From the NCBI GenBank assembly GCA_020073345.1, contig JAIQFI010000028.1, positions 1 through 64,000 on the forward strand: a stretch of DNA of 64,000 nt, in the 5' to 3' direction. A model generated the notes under the pieces. It searched no databases. It was not told the DNA's origin and saw only the letters and a program-made list of their open reading frames with translations. This document shows positions 26,703-35,730 of this stretch, one piece after another. Source of the stretch: Terriglobia bacterium (lineage in GTDB: Bacteria; Acidobacteriota; Terriglobia; Bryobacterales; Bryobacteraceae). Within the stretch, counting starts at the first letter, position 1; the number at the start of each line of letters is the position of its first letter. A program made the position numbers and the translations under genes.

Positions 26703-28376
26703 ATGCGGTGGCACTACGGAAATTGGTGTTTGGTGGCCGTAAGCGCTCTGACGGCATTCGGCCAAGCCCGGGATTACGGGCGGTCGATGGTGATCACACA
26801 GCAGGGCATGGCAGCCACCAGCCAGACGCTCGCTTCGCAGGCTGGCGCCCAGATCCTGGCGAAGGGAGGTTCGGCCGTGGATGCGGCCATCACCGCGAAC
26901 GCCGTGCTGGGCGTGGTGGAACCGATGATGGACGGGATCGGCGGCGACCTGTTCGTGATCTATTGGGACGCCAAGTCGGGGAAACTGACGGGCCTGAATG
27001 CGTCGGGTCCGGCGCCGCGCGGGCTGAGCGCGGAGTTTCTGACAAAACAGGGGTTCCAATCGATCCCGGAAGGCATCCACAGCGTTACGGTGCCGGGAGC
27101 GGTCGACGGCTGGGCCAAGATGCATGAGCGCTTCGGCAAGCTGCCGTGGAAGGATCTGTTCCAGGCCGCAATCGCGTACGCGGAAGAAGGTTTCCCGGTG
27201 ACCGAAGACGCCCAGCGTTACTGGGCCGGATCGGTAGGATCGCTGCGAGCACATTCCGCAAACCAGCCGGAAACCGCTCGAGTGTATTTGCCGGGAGGCC
27301 GTGCACCGCGGGTCGGCGATGTGTTCAAGAACCCCGAGATGGGACGTGCGCTGCGCATTCTTGCGGAGAAGGGTCGCGATACATTCTATAAAGGCGAAAT
27401 CGCGGCCGCGATTCTCAAGACCTCCAAGAGCTTGGGCGGGACCATGACGGCGGAGGATCTTTCGACATTTTCAGCCGAGTGGGTGGAGCCGATTTCATCG
27501 GAATATCGCGGATGGCGCGTCTACGAGCTGCCTCCCAACAGTCAGGGGATCGCCGCGCTCGAGATGTTGAACATCATGGAAACCCTTCCCGCTGGTAAGA
27601 ACGGTCCATATACAAGTGACGAATTGCACCGGCGGATCGAAGCCATGAAGCTGGCTTATTCCGATCTGCGATATAACGGCGACCCGCGCTTCGCGGACAT
27701 TCCGGTGCACGGGCTTCTGTCGAAAGACTACGCGCGCAAGCGAGCTACCGCGATCGATCCGGCGAAGGCAAACTGCTCCGTGGCCGCGGGCGCGCCGGTG
27801 TTCGGCGAGACGACGTATCTCACAACCGTTGACAAGGACGGCAACATCGCCAGTTGGATTCAGAGCCTGTACGACTATTTCGGCTCGGGCGTCACGGTGG
27901 AGGGTTTAGGCTTTCTGCTGCACGACCGTGGCCAGAATTTCACGCTGGCGCGCGGGAGCGCGAATGTGTTGGCTGGCGGCAAGCGCCCTTCCCACACCAT
28001 CATTCCCGGCTTCATGGAAAAAGGCGATCAACACATGGGGTTCGGAATTATGGGCGGGTCGAACCAAGCCATGGCGCACGCGCAGTTCGTTTCGAACGTG
28101 GCCGACTACGGCATGAACGTCCAGCAGGCGATGGAAGCCGCGCGCTTCCGAAAAAATGGAGCGCCGGGTTGCGACGTCCGCATCGAGGGACGCGTGTCTG
28201 CCACCGCGATCCAGGGCTTGAAGGAACGCGGTCATCAAGTCCAAGTGATTCGCGAGTACGATTCAGCGGTTACCGGTCGCGGGCAGGCGATTTTGTACAA
28301 CTCGACCACCAAGACGAAGTTCGGCGCATCGGATCCAAGGGCGGATGGGTCGGCGGTGCCGGAGCCGATTCGGTGA
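26703..28376 (+). CDS. Gamma-glutamyltransferase family protein (YwrD-like)
   Basis: The 557-residue exported protein has the Ntn-hydrolase layout of gamma-glutamyltransferases: AKGGSAVDAAITANAVLGVV and GIGGDLFVIYWD early, VPGAVDGWAKMHERFG, and the processing site VFGETTYLTTVDKDGNIAS, where the first Thr of TTY would be the new N-terminus and nucleophile. The later segment RPSHTIIPGFM is typical of the GGT-like subgroup that includes oxamate amidohydrolase and YwrD rather than classical Ggt. The likely reaction is hydrolysis or transfer at a gamma-glutamyl or related amide bond in the periplasm. It is followed by a short dispersed repeat. Confidence 0.88.
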   Translation: MRWHYGNWCLVAVSALTAFGQARDYGRSMVITQQGMAATSQTLASQAGAQILAKGGSAVDAAITANAVLGVVEPMMDGIGGDLFVIYWDAKSGKLTGLNASGPAPRGLSAEFLTKQGFQSIPEGIHSVTVPGAVDGWAKMHERFGKLPWKDLFQAAIAYAEEGFPVTEDAQRYWAGSVGSLRAHSANQPETARVYLPGGRAPRVGDVFKNPEMGRALRILAEKGRDTFYKGEIAAAILKTSKSLGGTMTAEDLSTFSAEWVEPISSEYRGWRVYELPPNSQGIAALEMLNIMETLPAGKNGPYTSDELHRRIEAMKLAYSDLRYNGDPRFADIPVHGLLSKDYARKRATAIDPAKANCSVAAGAPVFGETTYLTTVDKDGNIASWIQSLYDYFGSGVTVEGLGFLLHDRGQNFTLARGSANVLAGGKRPSHTIIPGFMEKGDQHMGFGIMGGSNQAMAHAQFVSNVADYGMNVQQAMEAARFRKNGAPGCDVRIEGRVSATAIQGLKERGHQVQVIREYDSAVTGRGQAILYNSTTKTKFGASDPRADGSAVPEPIR

Positions 28377-28384
28377 CCGCATGT

Positions 28385-28410
28385 CCGACGGGCCTGGAGG
28401 CCCATCCTAC
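28385..28410 (-). repeat. Dispersed palindromic repeat (GTAGG type), second copy
   Basis: On the minus strand GTAGGATGGGCCTCCAGGCC is followed by CGTCGG. The centre GGGCCT/AGGCCC is palindromic (28390-28403). The GTAGG start, the CTCCAG centre and the CGG end match the element at 10605. It lies 9 bases after a stop codon. Confidence 0.55.
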
Positions 28411-28428
28411 CGGTACAATGAGGGATTC

Positions 28429-30330
28429 ATGCGCGTGTTGTCCTCATTTGTACTCCTGGCCGTGTGCGCGTGCGCGCAGACACTTCCGGTAAACTGGCGT
28501 GTTCAACCGGCAGGGACGCAGGTGGCGCTCGATTCGCTGCCGTTGAGCGCGGCCGTTTCGCCCGATCGCAAATTCCTGCTTGCACTGAACGCAGGCAGCC
28601 ATCCCTCCATCAGCGTCGTCGATACGGGCGCAATGAAGGACACAGCCCGGGTCGCGATACCGGACGCCGGCCTCGGATTAGCGTTTTCGCCAGACGGCCG
28701 GCGCGTGTATGCGGGCGGCGGAGCGCGAAACGCCGTGCTCGAGTTCACCTTCTCGCCGGCGGGTGAGTTGAAAGCCTCGCGCGAGATCTCGGCGGGTCCA
28801 CCCGCCACCATGAGCTTCATCGGCGACGTCGCGATCTCCCCGAACGGCCAAACGATCCTGGCCGCCGATCTCTTCCACGACCGCGTGCTGGTGATAAACG
28901 CGCAATCGGGTCAGGTCACCGGCGCGCTCAAGTCCGGGCGGCGGCCCTACCGGATACTGTTTCATCCCGATGGACAGTCGTACTTCGTTTCGAGCTGGGC
29001 CGACGCGTCCGTGTACGAGTACAGCCTGCCTTCGGGCACCGAGATGGCGCGCGCGCGTGTGGGCGCGCATCCCACGGATCTGGTCCTGAGCAACCGCAAA
29101 ATTCCCGGTGAGCAAAGCAACTGGCAGTATCGGTTGTTCGTGGCGGCCGCGAACACCAATGACGTATTCGTGCTGGGCGTGAGCGAGGGTAAGGAGCTGG
29201 CCGTGCTCGAAACGCTGAACGCCGGGTTCAGCGCGCTCGCTCCCGCGGGCATGACGCCAAGCGGTCTGGCGCTGAGCGCCGATCAGACGCGGCTCTACAT
29301 CGCCTGTTCGGATGTGAACGCGGTGGCCGTGGCGGATATCTCGGAAACGCGCAGCCGTCTGGCGGGATTCGTTGCCGCAGGTGCCTATCCCACTGCAGTG
29401 CGCGTCGTGAACGGAGGGAAACTCGCGGTGTTGAACGGCCACGGTGGCAGCATGTCTGTGTTCGATGCCCCCGCGGACGAAATGCTTCCCGAGTACACAC
29501 GGATGGCCATGGCGCTGACGCCGTATCGCGAGTCGTTTTCGGATTCTCTGCCGGAGGAACGTTCCTCGATCGAGCATGTAATCTACATTCTGATGGACGG
29601 AGCCTCTTCCGGTCCAAATACCGCCAAGCTCGCTCGCGAGTTCGTGCGGCTGGAGAATTTCCATCCGGCCGGCGATACGCCTGCGGCCGCATTCAACTGG
29701 GCCGTGGCGGCCATCGCGCCCGATTTCACAGCAAGATTGGCTCCGAGCTTCGCGGCGGGGCGCCTGCACTACAACGGCTTCGAAGGCGGCGAGCCTGCCA
29801 ATCTGCCTCCCGCCGGCTACCTATGGAGCAACGCGTTATCGGCCGGATTATCCGTGCGCAACTACGGCCTGTTCATCGATAACGGAGGGCAGGTGGCCCG
29901 GGTCAAAGATCCATCGCTCCAAGGCGTCACCAACCTGAAATATCGCGGCGCAGATCCGCAACCGTTTCTCGATGACCTGAAGCAATTCGAATCGGGCACG
30001 ATGCCGAACCTGATGATGCTCCGCGTGGAGAGCGACGCCGCGCTCGGGCGCATCGTGGAGGCTGTATCGAAGAACAAGTTCTGGCCACAGACGGCGATCT
30101 TCGTGATGAACCCCTCGGGACCAAGCCCGATGCTGCTGGCGCTGTCTCCTTACACGCGCCGGGGAGCGGCGGATTCGACGCCCTACGACCAAGTGTCGGT
30201 CCTTCGCACCATCGAGCTGATTCTGAACCTCAGGCCGATGACTGTTTTCGATTTCTCGGCCCGCTCACTGGCGGCCGCGTTCGTTTCTACGCCGAACAAC
30301 GCTCCCTATTCCTCGGAGCAAACCAACTAG
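28429..30330 (+). CDS. Secreted YVTN-type beta-propeller with degenerate phosphoesterase domain
   Basis: The 633-residue product has a signal peptide ending CACAQ. An N-terminal seven-bladed propeller of YVTN/lactonase type follows (LSAAVSPDRKFLLAL, LGLAFSPDGRRVYAGGG, DVAISPNGQTILAADL, GLALSADQTRLYIACSD). A C-terminal part from about residue 380 opens with IEHVIYILMDGASSG. That opening resembles the phosphoesterase domain of bacterial proteins with the same architecture, but the usual ENRTYDQ metal motif is absent, so catalysis is doubtful. ATG 28429 is selected after GAGGG. The GH57 gene starts in its stop codon (TAGTG), so expression is coupled. Confidence 0.78.
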   Translation: MRVLSSFVLLAVCACAQTLPVNWRVQPAGTQVALDSLPLSAAVSPDRKFLLALNAGSHPSISVVDTGAMKDTARVAIPDAGLGLAFSPDGRRVYAGGGARNAVLEFTFSPAGELKASREISAGPPATMSFIGDVAISPNGQTILAADLFHDRVLVINAQSGQVTGALKSGRRPYRILFHPDGQSYFVSSWADASVYEYSLPSGTEMARARVGAHPTDLVLSNRKIPGEQSNWQYRLFVAAANTNDVFVLGVSEGKELAVLETLNAGFSALAPAGMTPSGLALSADQTRLYIACSDVNAVAVADISETRSRLAGFVAAGAYPTAVRVVNGGKLAVLNGHGGSMSVFDAPADEMLPEYTRMAMALTPYRESFSDSLPEERSSIEHVIYILMDGASSGPNTAKLAREFVRLENFHPAGDTPAAAFNWAVAAIAPDFTARLAPSFAAGRLHYNGFEGGEPANLPPAGYLWSNALSAGLSVRNYGLFIDNGGQVARVKDPSLQGVTNLKYRGADPQPFLDDLKQFESGTMPNLMMLRVESDAALGRIVEAVSKNKFWPQTAIFVMNPSGPSPMLLALSPYTRRGAADSTPYDQVSVLRTIELILNLRPMTVFDFSARSLAAAFVSTPNNAPYSSEQTN

Positions 30331-32261
30331 TGACCTCTCTTTGTTTCCTATGGCACATGCACCAGCCGTTCTACAAAGATCTGTGGACCGGCCAGTATAA
30401 ACTGCCCTGGACACGCCTGCACGCCCTGAAGGATTACGCCGGTATGGTCCGGCTGCTGGAAGAATTTCCGAACGTTCGGCAGACCTTCAATCTGGTGCCG
30501 TCCATGGTGTCGCAGATCGCGGAATATGCCGCCGGAACGGCGTCGGATCCGTTTTTCGAATGCGCGGCCATGCCCGCCGAAGCGCTGACAGAGGCGCAAC
30601 AGACCTTCGTGCTGCGCTATTTCTTCCAGGCTAACGTCGATAAAATTATTCGCCGCTATCCACGCTATGTCGAATTGTACGAGCGCCGGCGTGGTCCGAT
30701 GTCGATCCAGGATCTGCGGGACTTGCAGATTCTCAGCCAGCTCGCGTGGTTCGATGAAGACGTTCTCGCCAAGGACCAAGAATTGCAGGAGCTGATTCGC
30801 AAAGGGCGCGATTATTCGCTGAGCGACCAGGAGCGGATGATCAGCAAGCAGCGCGAGGCGTTGGCGGCCGTCCTGCCGGTATACCGCGACTTCGCGGCGC
30901 GCGGCCAGATCGAGATCGCGACGACGCCGTTCTACCATCCGATCCTGCCACTCTTGTGCGATTCCGATATCGCCGAAGTCTCGCATCCCGGTGTGACCCT
31001 GCCGCGGCGCTTCCAGTATCCGCAGGACGCGCTCACGCAACTGGAACGTGCGCGATCGTACATGCGGGACATGCTGGGGGTGACGCCGGAGGGCCTGTGG
31101 CCTTCGGAAGGATCGGTTTCAGATGAAGCCCTGGCCATGGCGGCCGGCTGCGGCTTCAAGTGGGCGGCGAGCGACAACGGGGTCCTGTCGCGGACGCTCG
31201 GCATAGCCGCCGGCATTGACGAGACCTATCAGCAGTATGTCTGGCAGCAAGACCAACGCGAGATGCGCCTGCTGTTCCGCGACCACTACCTCAGCGATCT
31301 GATCGGATTCGAGTATTCGCGCATGGGTGCGGAAGAGGCAGCGGAACACTTTCTGGCGCGGATCCGCGAAAACACCCGCAACCATGACGTGCTGGTGCCC
31401 ATCATTCTGGATGGCGAAAACGCCTGGGAATGGTATGAAGCGAATGGGCGGCCGTTTCTGCGAGCGTTGTACCAGCGCATTTCCGACGATCCGCGTCTGG
31501 AGGCGACGACCGTCTCGCAGGCGCTGGAACGATACGACACGCGGCCGCTCAGCCATGTGGTTCCCGGTTCGTGGATCAACGCGAATTTCGATATCTGGAT
31601 CGGAGCGGAGGAGGACAATCTGGCGTGGGACCTGCTGCTGGACGCGCGGCGCGTCTATGACCAGCACGCGGCGGAGACCATGGAAATCGCGCGGCTGCTG
31701 GCCTATGAGGAACTGCTGATCGCCGAGGGAAGCGACTGGTGCTGGTGGTACGGACCGGAGCACGGATCCGAGAATCGTCCTGAATTTGACCAGCTTTACC
31801 GGGATCATTTGTCCAACGTGTACCGGGCGCTGGGTCTGGAACCGCCTCCGCAGCTATCGCACCCGATCCTCAAAACGCAGGATGGTGAATTGCGCGAGCC
31901 TCCGTCGAATCCGATCCATGTGACGTTGGACGGCGAAGTGACTTCGGCATTTGAATGGATGGGAGCGGGGCATTACCGTCCGGATTCGCGCTCCGGCGCG
32001 ATGCACGGCGGAGGGGCGGTGGCGCGCGAGATGTTCTACGGGAGCAACGGGACGGATTTGTTCGTGAGACTGGATTGCGCAGGCACGGGGAAGTTCGGCA
32101 TCGAGTTCGAAGGTTCACCCACGGAGGTTCGCGTGGTATTGGGGCGGATCGTCGAAATGGAGGCTCCACGCAAAGGCGACCGCTTCCGGATCACCGTGGA
32201 GCGGGACGGACTGCCATCGATGACGCTGCCGGCGGAAGGTTGGATAGAGTTTGCTCGTTGA
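30330..32261 (+). CDS. Glycoside hydrolase family 57 alpha-glucanase
   Basis: The 643-residue cytoplasmic enzyme begins with FLWHMHQPFYKD, the GH57 opening histidine motif. It carries GLWPSEGSVSDEAL (nucleophile Glu), VPIILDGENAWEWY (acid/base Asp) and DWCWWYGPEHGS. GH57 enzymes act on alpha-1,4 or alpha-1,6 glucans as amylases, amylopullulanases or branching enzymes. The domain with the GWPE-like signature and the extra C-terminal beta domain resemble amylopullulanase-type proteins rather than branching enzymes, but the activity cannot be fixed. The GTG start shares one base with the upstream TAG. No signal peptide is seen. Confidence 0.9.
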   Translation: MTSLCFLWHMHQPFYKDLWTGQYKLPWTRLHALKDYAGMVRLLEEFPNVRQTFNLVPSMVSQIAEYAAGTASDPFFECAAMPAEALTEAQQTFVLRYFFQANVDKIIRRYPRYVELYERRRGPMSIQDLRDLQILSQLAWFDEDVLAKDQELQELIRKGRDYSLSDQERMISKQREALAAVLPVYRDFAARGQIEIATTPFYHPILPLLCDSDIAEVSHPGVTLPRRFQYPQDALTQLERARSYMRDMLGVTPEGLWPSEGSVSDEALAMAAGCGFKWAASDNGVLSRTLGIAAGIDETYQQYVWQQDQREMRLLFRDHYLSDLIGFEYSRMGAEEAAEHFLARIRENTRNHDVLVPIILDGENAWEWYEANGRPFLRALYQRISDDPRLEATTVSQALERYDTRPLSHVVPGSWINANFDIWIGAEEDNLAWDLLLDARRVYDQHAAETMEIARLLAYEELLIAEGSDWCWWYGPEHGSENRPEFDQLYRDHLSNVYRALGLEPPPQLSHPILKTQDGELREPPSNPIHVTLDGEVTSAFEWMGAGHYRPDSRSGAMHGGGAVAREMFYGSNGTDLFVRLDCAGTGKFGIEFEGSPTEVRVVLGRIVEMEAPRKGDRFRITVERDGLPSMTLPAEGWIEFAR

Positions 32262-32270
32262 TCAGACCGC

Positions 32271-32543
32271 CTAGATGAACGCGGTGGTCTTGATGCCCGA
32301 CACATCGAAGCGCTTGCGGCATCGCATGTTCTTGCACAGGGCTTTGTCGTCCAGCAGGACCATGTAGCTCATCCATTTGGCGAACTTGGCGCGATCGCGC
32401 TCGTCGGCGCCGCCGGGGATCCGGTCGAGCTTCTTGCGAACCAGCCAGTTCAGCTCGTAGGTATCCGCGGTCCGGCAAAAGGGACAGTTCAACGTTGCCG
32501 GCTTAGTGGTCTTCGATTCTCGATAGAACGCTTTTTCTTCCAT
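32271..32543 (-). CDS. Small protein with two CxxC-type metal motifs (90 aa)
   Basis: The 90-residue product starts at ATG 32543 inside the 3' end of the aminotransferase gene (41-base overlap). It has NCPFCRTADTYELNWLVRKK near the start and ALCKNMRCRKRFD near the end: CxxC and CxxxC pairs that could hold zinc. A Trp/Lys-rich middle (AKFAKWMSYMVLLDD) separates them. It resembles no named family that can be stated with certainty. The overlap with the aminotransferase suggests co-expression. It converges with the GH57 gene, 9 bases away. Confidence 0.6.
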   Translation of the reverse strand: MEEKAFYRESKTTKPATLNCPFCRTADTYELNWLVRKKLDRIPGGADERDRAKFAKWMSYMVLLDDKALCKNMRCRKRFDVSGIKTTAFI

Positions 32544-33840
32544 GGTTAGATCTCTCGATGTGGCTGAAACTGGCGGACAGGCGTTCCGCAAAGTCGTCCA
32601 CGTCTGATTTCGAAATGTTCATCGGCGGAGTAATTCGGATGACGTTACCGTCGATGCCACCCTTGCCGATCAGCAGGCGGTTTTCGCGCGCGGCCTCCAT
32701 CAGCGCGGCGGTGGCGGCGGTCGCGGGAGCCTTAGTTTCGCGATCCTCCACCAGTTCGATGGCCTGCATGAGCCCCATGCCCCGCACGTCGCCGATCAGC
32801 GGATGTCTCCCCTTCACCTCCTCGAGCCTCCCTCGCAAGTGCGCACCGGCTTCCGCGGCATTAATTAGGAGCTGATTCTCGTCGATGAAATCGATCACGG
32901 CTTTGGCCGCGGTAGTCGTCACCGGGTTGCCGCCGAAGGTGGAAATCGTCAAGCCCTTGAGGCCGGCGGCGACTTCGGGACGCGCCACGGTTACGCCGAT
33001 CGGCAAGCCGTTGCCCAGACCTTTGGCGCTGGTGAGGATGTCCGGCGTCACGCCATAGTGCTCGATGCCGAACCATTTGCCGCCGGTGCGTCCCCAGGCG
33101 GTCTGCACCTCGTCGCTGATGAAGACGCCGCCGAATTTCTTGACGATGCCCGAGACAATCTCGAAGTATTCCTTAGGAGGCGTGATGAAGCCGCCGATGC
33201 CCTGAATCGGCTCGGCAATAAACCCCGCGATACGTCCAGATGTCGAGGTGCGGATCAGCTCCTCCATGTCGCGCGCGCATTTCACGTTGCAGGAAGGATA
33301 TTCGAGTCCCAGCGGGCAGCGATAACAATAGGCGTTCAACGCGTGGACGAATCCGGCCGGCGGCGCGCCCCCCAAGCGCCAGGACGCTTGTCCGCTGGCG
33401 GCCATCGCGACGGCGGAACGGCCGTGATACCCGTGCCGCAGCGCGACCACTTCATGATTTCCTGTGTAGCAGCGGGCGGTGAGGATCGCAGTCTCATTCG
33501 CCTCGGTGCCGCTGTTGGTGAAGAAACTCTTGGTTAGTTTCCCGCCCGGAGAGACTTCGGCGATGCGCTTGGCCAGTGCTGCTTGCGGCTCGGTGGCGAA
33601 CACCGTCGAGACATGCTGCAGGCGTTCCATCTGTTCTGCGGTCTTGCGGGTGACAGTGTCGTTGCAATGCCCGACGCTGATGGTGACGATGCCGCCGAAA
33701 AAATCCAGGTACTGGTTGCCGTCGGCGTCCCACACGAACTGGTCCTTGGCCCGCGCGATCACCAGCGGCTCCTTGAAATAATGGAAGACGCTGGGGAACA
33801 GATACTGCTCGTGGGCCAGCAGGATTTCCTGTTTCGTCAT
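32503..33840 (-). CDS. Class III aminotransferase (AGXT2/4-aminobutyrate-type)
   Basis: The 445-residue PLP enzyme shows the class III pattern: FWDADGNQYLDFFGGIVT-like opening, FTNSGTEANETAI for phosphate binding, GGVFISDEVQTAWGRTG with the PLP-ring Asp, DILTSAKGLGNGLPIG with the Schiff-base Lys, and STFGGNPVTTTA. It most resembles alanine-glyoxylate aminotransferase 2 or related omega-aminotransferases, which move an amino group from alanine or an omega-amino acid to glyoxylate or pyruvate. An insertion with four cysteines (CYRCPLGLEYPSCNVKC) occurs around residues 188-204, as in AGXT2-like bacterial enzymes. The exact donor is unknown. Confidence 0.9.
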   Translation of the reverse strand: MTKQEILLAHEQYLFPSVFHYFKEPLVIARAKDQFVWDADGNQYLDFFGGIVTISVGHCNDTVTRKTAEQMERLQHVSTVFATEPQAALAKRIAEVSPGGKLTKSFFTNSGTEANETAILTARCYTGNHEVVALRHGYHGRSAVAMAASGQASWRLGGAPPAGFVHALNAYCYRCPLGLEYPSCNVKCARDMEELIRTSTSGRIAGFIAEPIQGIGGFITPPKEYFEIVSGIVKKFGGVFISDEVQTAWGRTGGKWFGIEHYGVTPDILTSAKGLGNGLPIGVTVARPEVAAGLKGLTISTFGGNPVTTTAAKAVIDFIDENQLLINAAEAGAHLRGRLEEVKGRHPLIGDVRGMGLMQAIELVEDRETKAPATAATAALMEAARENRLLIGKGGIDGNVIRITPPMNISKSDVDDFAERLSASFSHIERSNHGRKSVLSRIEDH

Positions 33841-33893
33841 AGAGCGCGTTGCAGCCTACTATGATACAGCGGGCGTAAACTAAGAACGTACGC

Positions 33894-34244
33894 GTGCTCT
33901 CTGAAACCGAATTCGACGCCTTAGTCACGCGCGCGCTGCGCCGCATCCCGCCGCGTTTTCGAAAGCACCTGCAAAACGTGGCCATCATCGTGGAACGCGA
34001 GCCGTCCCGCCCCGGCCTGCTCGGCTTGTATCAGGGACATCCGCTCACCACGCGCAGCGTCAGCCACAGTTTCACGTTGCCCGACCGAATCACCATCTAC
34101 CAGGGCCCGCACGAGCGCATGTCGCGGAATCCGGCGGAGCTGGAGCAGATGGTTGCCGACACGGTGTGGCACGAGATCGCGCATTATTTCGGCATGGACG
34201 AAACGCGCGTGCGGCGGGCGGAGAGAAAGCACGGCATACGGTGA
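33894..34244 (+). CDS. Zincin-like metallopeptidase family protein (DUF1025 type)
   Basis: The 116-residue protein begins at GTG 33894 and carries WHEIAHYFGMDE (residues about 95-106), a short HExxH-x5-[DE] zinc site like that of the small zincin-like family described from Thermus (TTHA0227). The LLGLYQGHPLTTRS segment and a phrase ending TIYQGP are typical of the same family. These proteins have a minimal metzincin-like fold, but peptidase activity has not been established. Its stop overlaps the start of the thiE-like gene (GTGA). Confidence 0.88.
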   Translation: MLSETEFDALVTRALRRIPPRFRKHLQNVAIIVEREPSRPGLLGLYQGHPLTTRSVSHSFTLPDRITIYQGPHERMSRNPAELEQMVADTVWHEIAHYFGMDETRVRRAERKHGIR

Positions 34245-34798
34245 TCCGCTGCTATATAACGCATCGACAAACGTTAGGCGCTGAATCTCTGCTCGACGCG
34301 ATCGCCCGGAATCTTGCCGCTGGTGTCACCTGGATTCAGATTCGCGAAAAAGATCTGAGCGCCCGGGCGTTGTTCGAGCTGGTGGAGGCGGCGGGCAAGC
34401 TGCCGAATCCGCATAGCGCTAAGCTTCTGGTCAACAGTCGGGTGGATGTGGCGCTGGCGGCCGGAGCCGGAGGGGCGCATTTGCCAGCGGGCTCGCCTGC
34501 ACCCCGCGCCTGGCGCGCGATCGTGCCTCCAGGCTTCCTGATCGGCGTGTCATGTCACTCAGTCGACGAGGTGCGCAATGCGGAGGCCGAAGGCGCCGAC
34601 TACGCCGTCTTTGGACCGGTGTTCCCGCCGCTTTCAAAACCTTCCGGTCTCGAGCCTAGAGGCCTGGAAGAGTTAGCGCGTACTGCAGCCGCGGTACGGA
34701 TTCCCGTGCTCGCCCTGGGCGGAGTGACAGAAGAGAACAGTTCGGCTTGTATTTCCGCCGGAGCGGCCGGTATCGCCGGAATCTCGATCTTCCAATAG
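34241..34798 (+). CDS. Thiamine-phosphate synthase (ThiE/TenI family)
   Basis: The 185-residue TIM-barrel protein starts at GTG 34241, sharing four bases with the preceding stop. It has WIQIREKDLSARAL, LLVNSRVDVALAAGAGGAHLP, IGVSCHSVDEVRNAEAEGADY, FGPVF and LALGGVTEENSSACISAGAAG, the conserved landmarks of ThiE, which joins the pyrimidine and thiazole moieties of thiamine. It is shorter than E. coli ThiE (211 aa), and TenI-like aminotransferase-linked relatives share this form, so the function as true synthase versus TenI isomerase is not settled. No other thi gene or TPP riboswitch was seen nearby. Confidence 0.85.
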   Translation: MIRCYITHRQTLGAESLLDAIARNLAAGVTWIQIREKDLSARALFELVEAAGKLPNPHSAKLLVNSRVDVALAAGAGGAHLPAGSPAPRAWRAIVPPGFLIGVSCHSVDEVRNAEAEGADYAVFGPVFPPLSKPSGLEPRGLEELARTAAAVRIPVLALGGVTEENSSACISAGAAGIAGISIFQ

Positions 34799-34815
34799 TT
34801 GCTAAAATTCGATTG

Positions 34816-35730
34816 GTGACGGCTGCGGCGGCGAAGCAAGCGTATTCGAGGGCCGGGACGCGTCGTCTTCTCAAAATCACCGAGCGCCAGCTCAAGAGCT
34901 GGGAGCGCCAGAAACTGGTCGCGGCTTCGGAAACCTACGGATTCAAGGAACTGCTCGCGCTCAGAACCCTTCTGAAGCTGCGCGCCGGCCGAGTGGCTCC
35001 GGCTCAGATCCGGCGCGCGCTGACCGCGCTCGGCGACAAGCTGCGCGGCATCCATGACCCTCTTACGCAACTGAAGATCTACGCCGATGGGAAACGCATT
35101 CGCGTGGATCTCGACGGCCGCGCCATGGAGGCGGAATCCGGCCAGTTGCTGCTGAATTTCGATCCAGTGGAGCTCAAGCGCCTGCTGGAATTCCGCACGC
35201 CGGATCAATCCAACGCGGAGCATGTCCGTCGTGCCTCCGCAGAGCACTGGTTCCAGCGCGGTCTGGAGCTGGAGCAGACCGGGGCGCCTCTCGCCGAAGT
35301 CATCGAGGCCTACCAGAAGGCCGTGGAGTTGGATCCGACCTCGGCAGGAGCGCTGGTGAACCTGGGAACCATCCAGTTCAACGCGCGCAACTGGATTGAT
35401 GCCGAGCGGTACTACCTGGAGGCGCTGGAGGCCGATCCGCAATACGCGCTGGCGCACTTCGATCTGGCCAATTTGTACGACGAGCGAGGAGATCGCGTGC
35501 GGGCCCTGGAGCATTACCAGTCCTCGCTGGAGATTTCGCCCACCTACGCCGACGCGCATTACAACCTGGCGTTGCTTTTTCAGGCGTCGAACCAGCCGAT
35601 GAAGGCCGTGCGGCACTGGACCGAATACCTCAAGCTCGATCCCGCGAGCCACTGGTCGAGCATCGCGCGACGGGAGCTGTCGAAGCTCCGTAAGGCGGCC
35701 GTGGTGCCGGGCAATCTAAAGACCTTGTAG
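34816..35730 (+). CDS. MerR-type DNA-binding domain fused to TPR repeats
   Basis: The 304-residue product (GTG 34816) opens with a winged-helix region of MerR type (RRLLKITERQLKSWERQ, then LLALRTLLKLRAGRVAPAQI). About five tetratricopeptide units follow from residue 140 (EAYQKAVELDPTSAGALVNL, DAERYYLEALEADPQYALAH, RALEHYQSSLEISPTYADAH, HWTEYLKLDPASHW). Known MerR proteins sense small molecules through short C-terminal domains; a TPR tail suggests a protein partner instead. It is encoded 17 bases after the ThiE-like gene. The 3' end overlaps the convergent metallo-hydrolase gene by 15 bases. Confidence 0.82.
   Translation: MTAAAAKQAYSRAGTRRLLKITERQLKSWERQKLVAASETYGFKELLALRTLLKLRAGRVAPAQIRRALTALGDKLRGIHDPLTQLKIYADGKRIRVDLDGRAMEAESGQLLLNFDPVELKRLLEFRTPDQSNAEHVRRASAEHWFQRGLELEQTGAPLAEVIEAYQKAVELDPTSAGALVNLGTIQFNARNWIDAERYYLEALEADPQYALAHFDLANLYDERGDRVRALEHYQSSLEISPTYADAHYNLALLFQASNQPMKAVRHWTEYLKLDPASHWSSIARRELSKLRKAAVVPGNLKTL

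Noticed and set aside
28345-28428. An earlier start for the propeller-phosphoesterase gene
   Set aside because: The extension overlaps the GGT-like gene and the dispersed repeat and would destroy the signal peptide that begins at 28429.
33894-34798. A TPP riboswitch in front of the ThiE-like gene
   Set aside because: The gene starts inside the upstream stop codon, leaving no leader, and no conserved TPP aptamer motif was seen upstream of the zincin gene.
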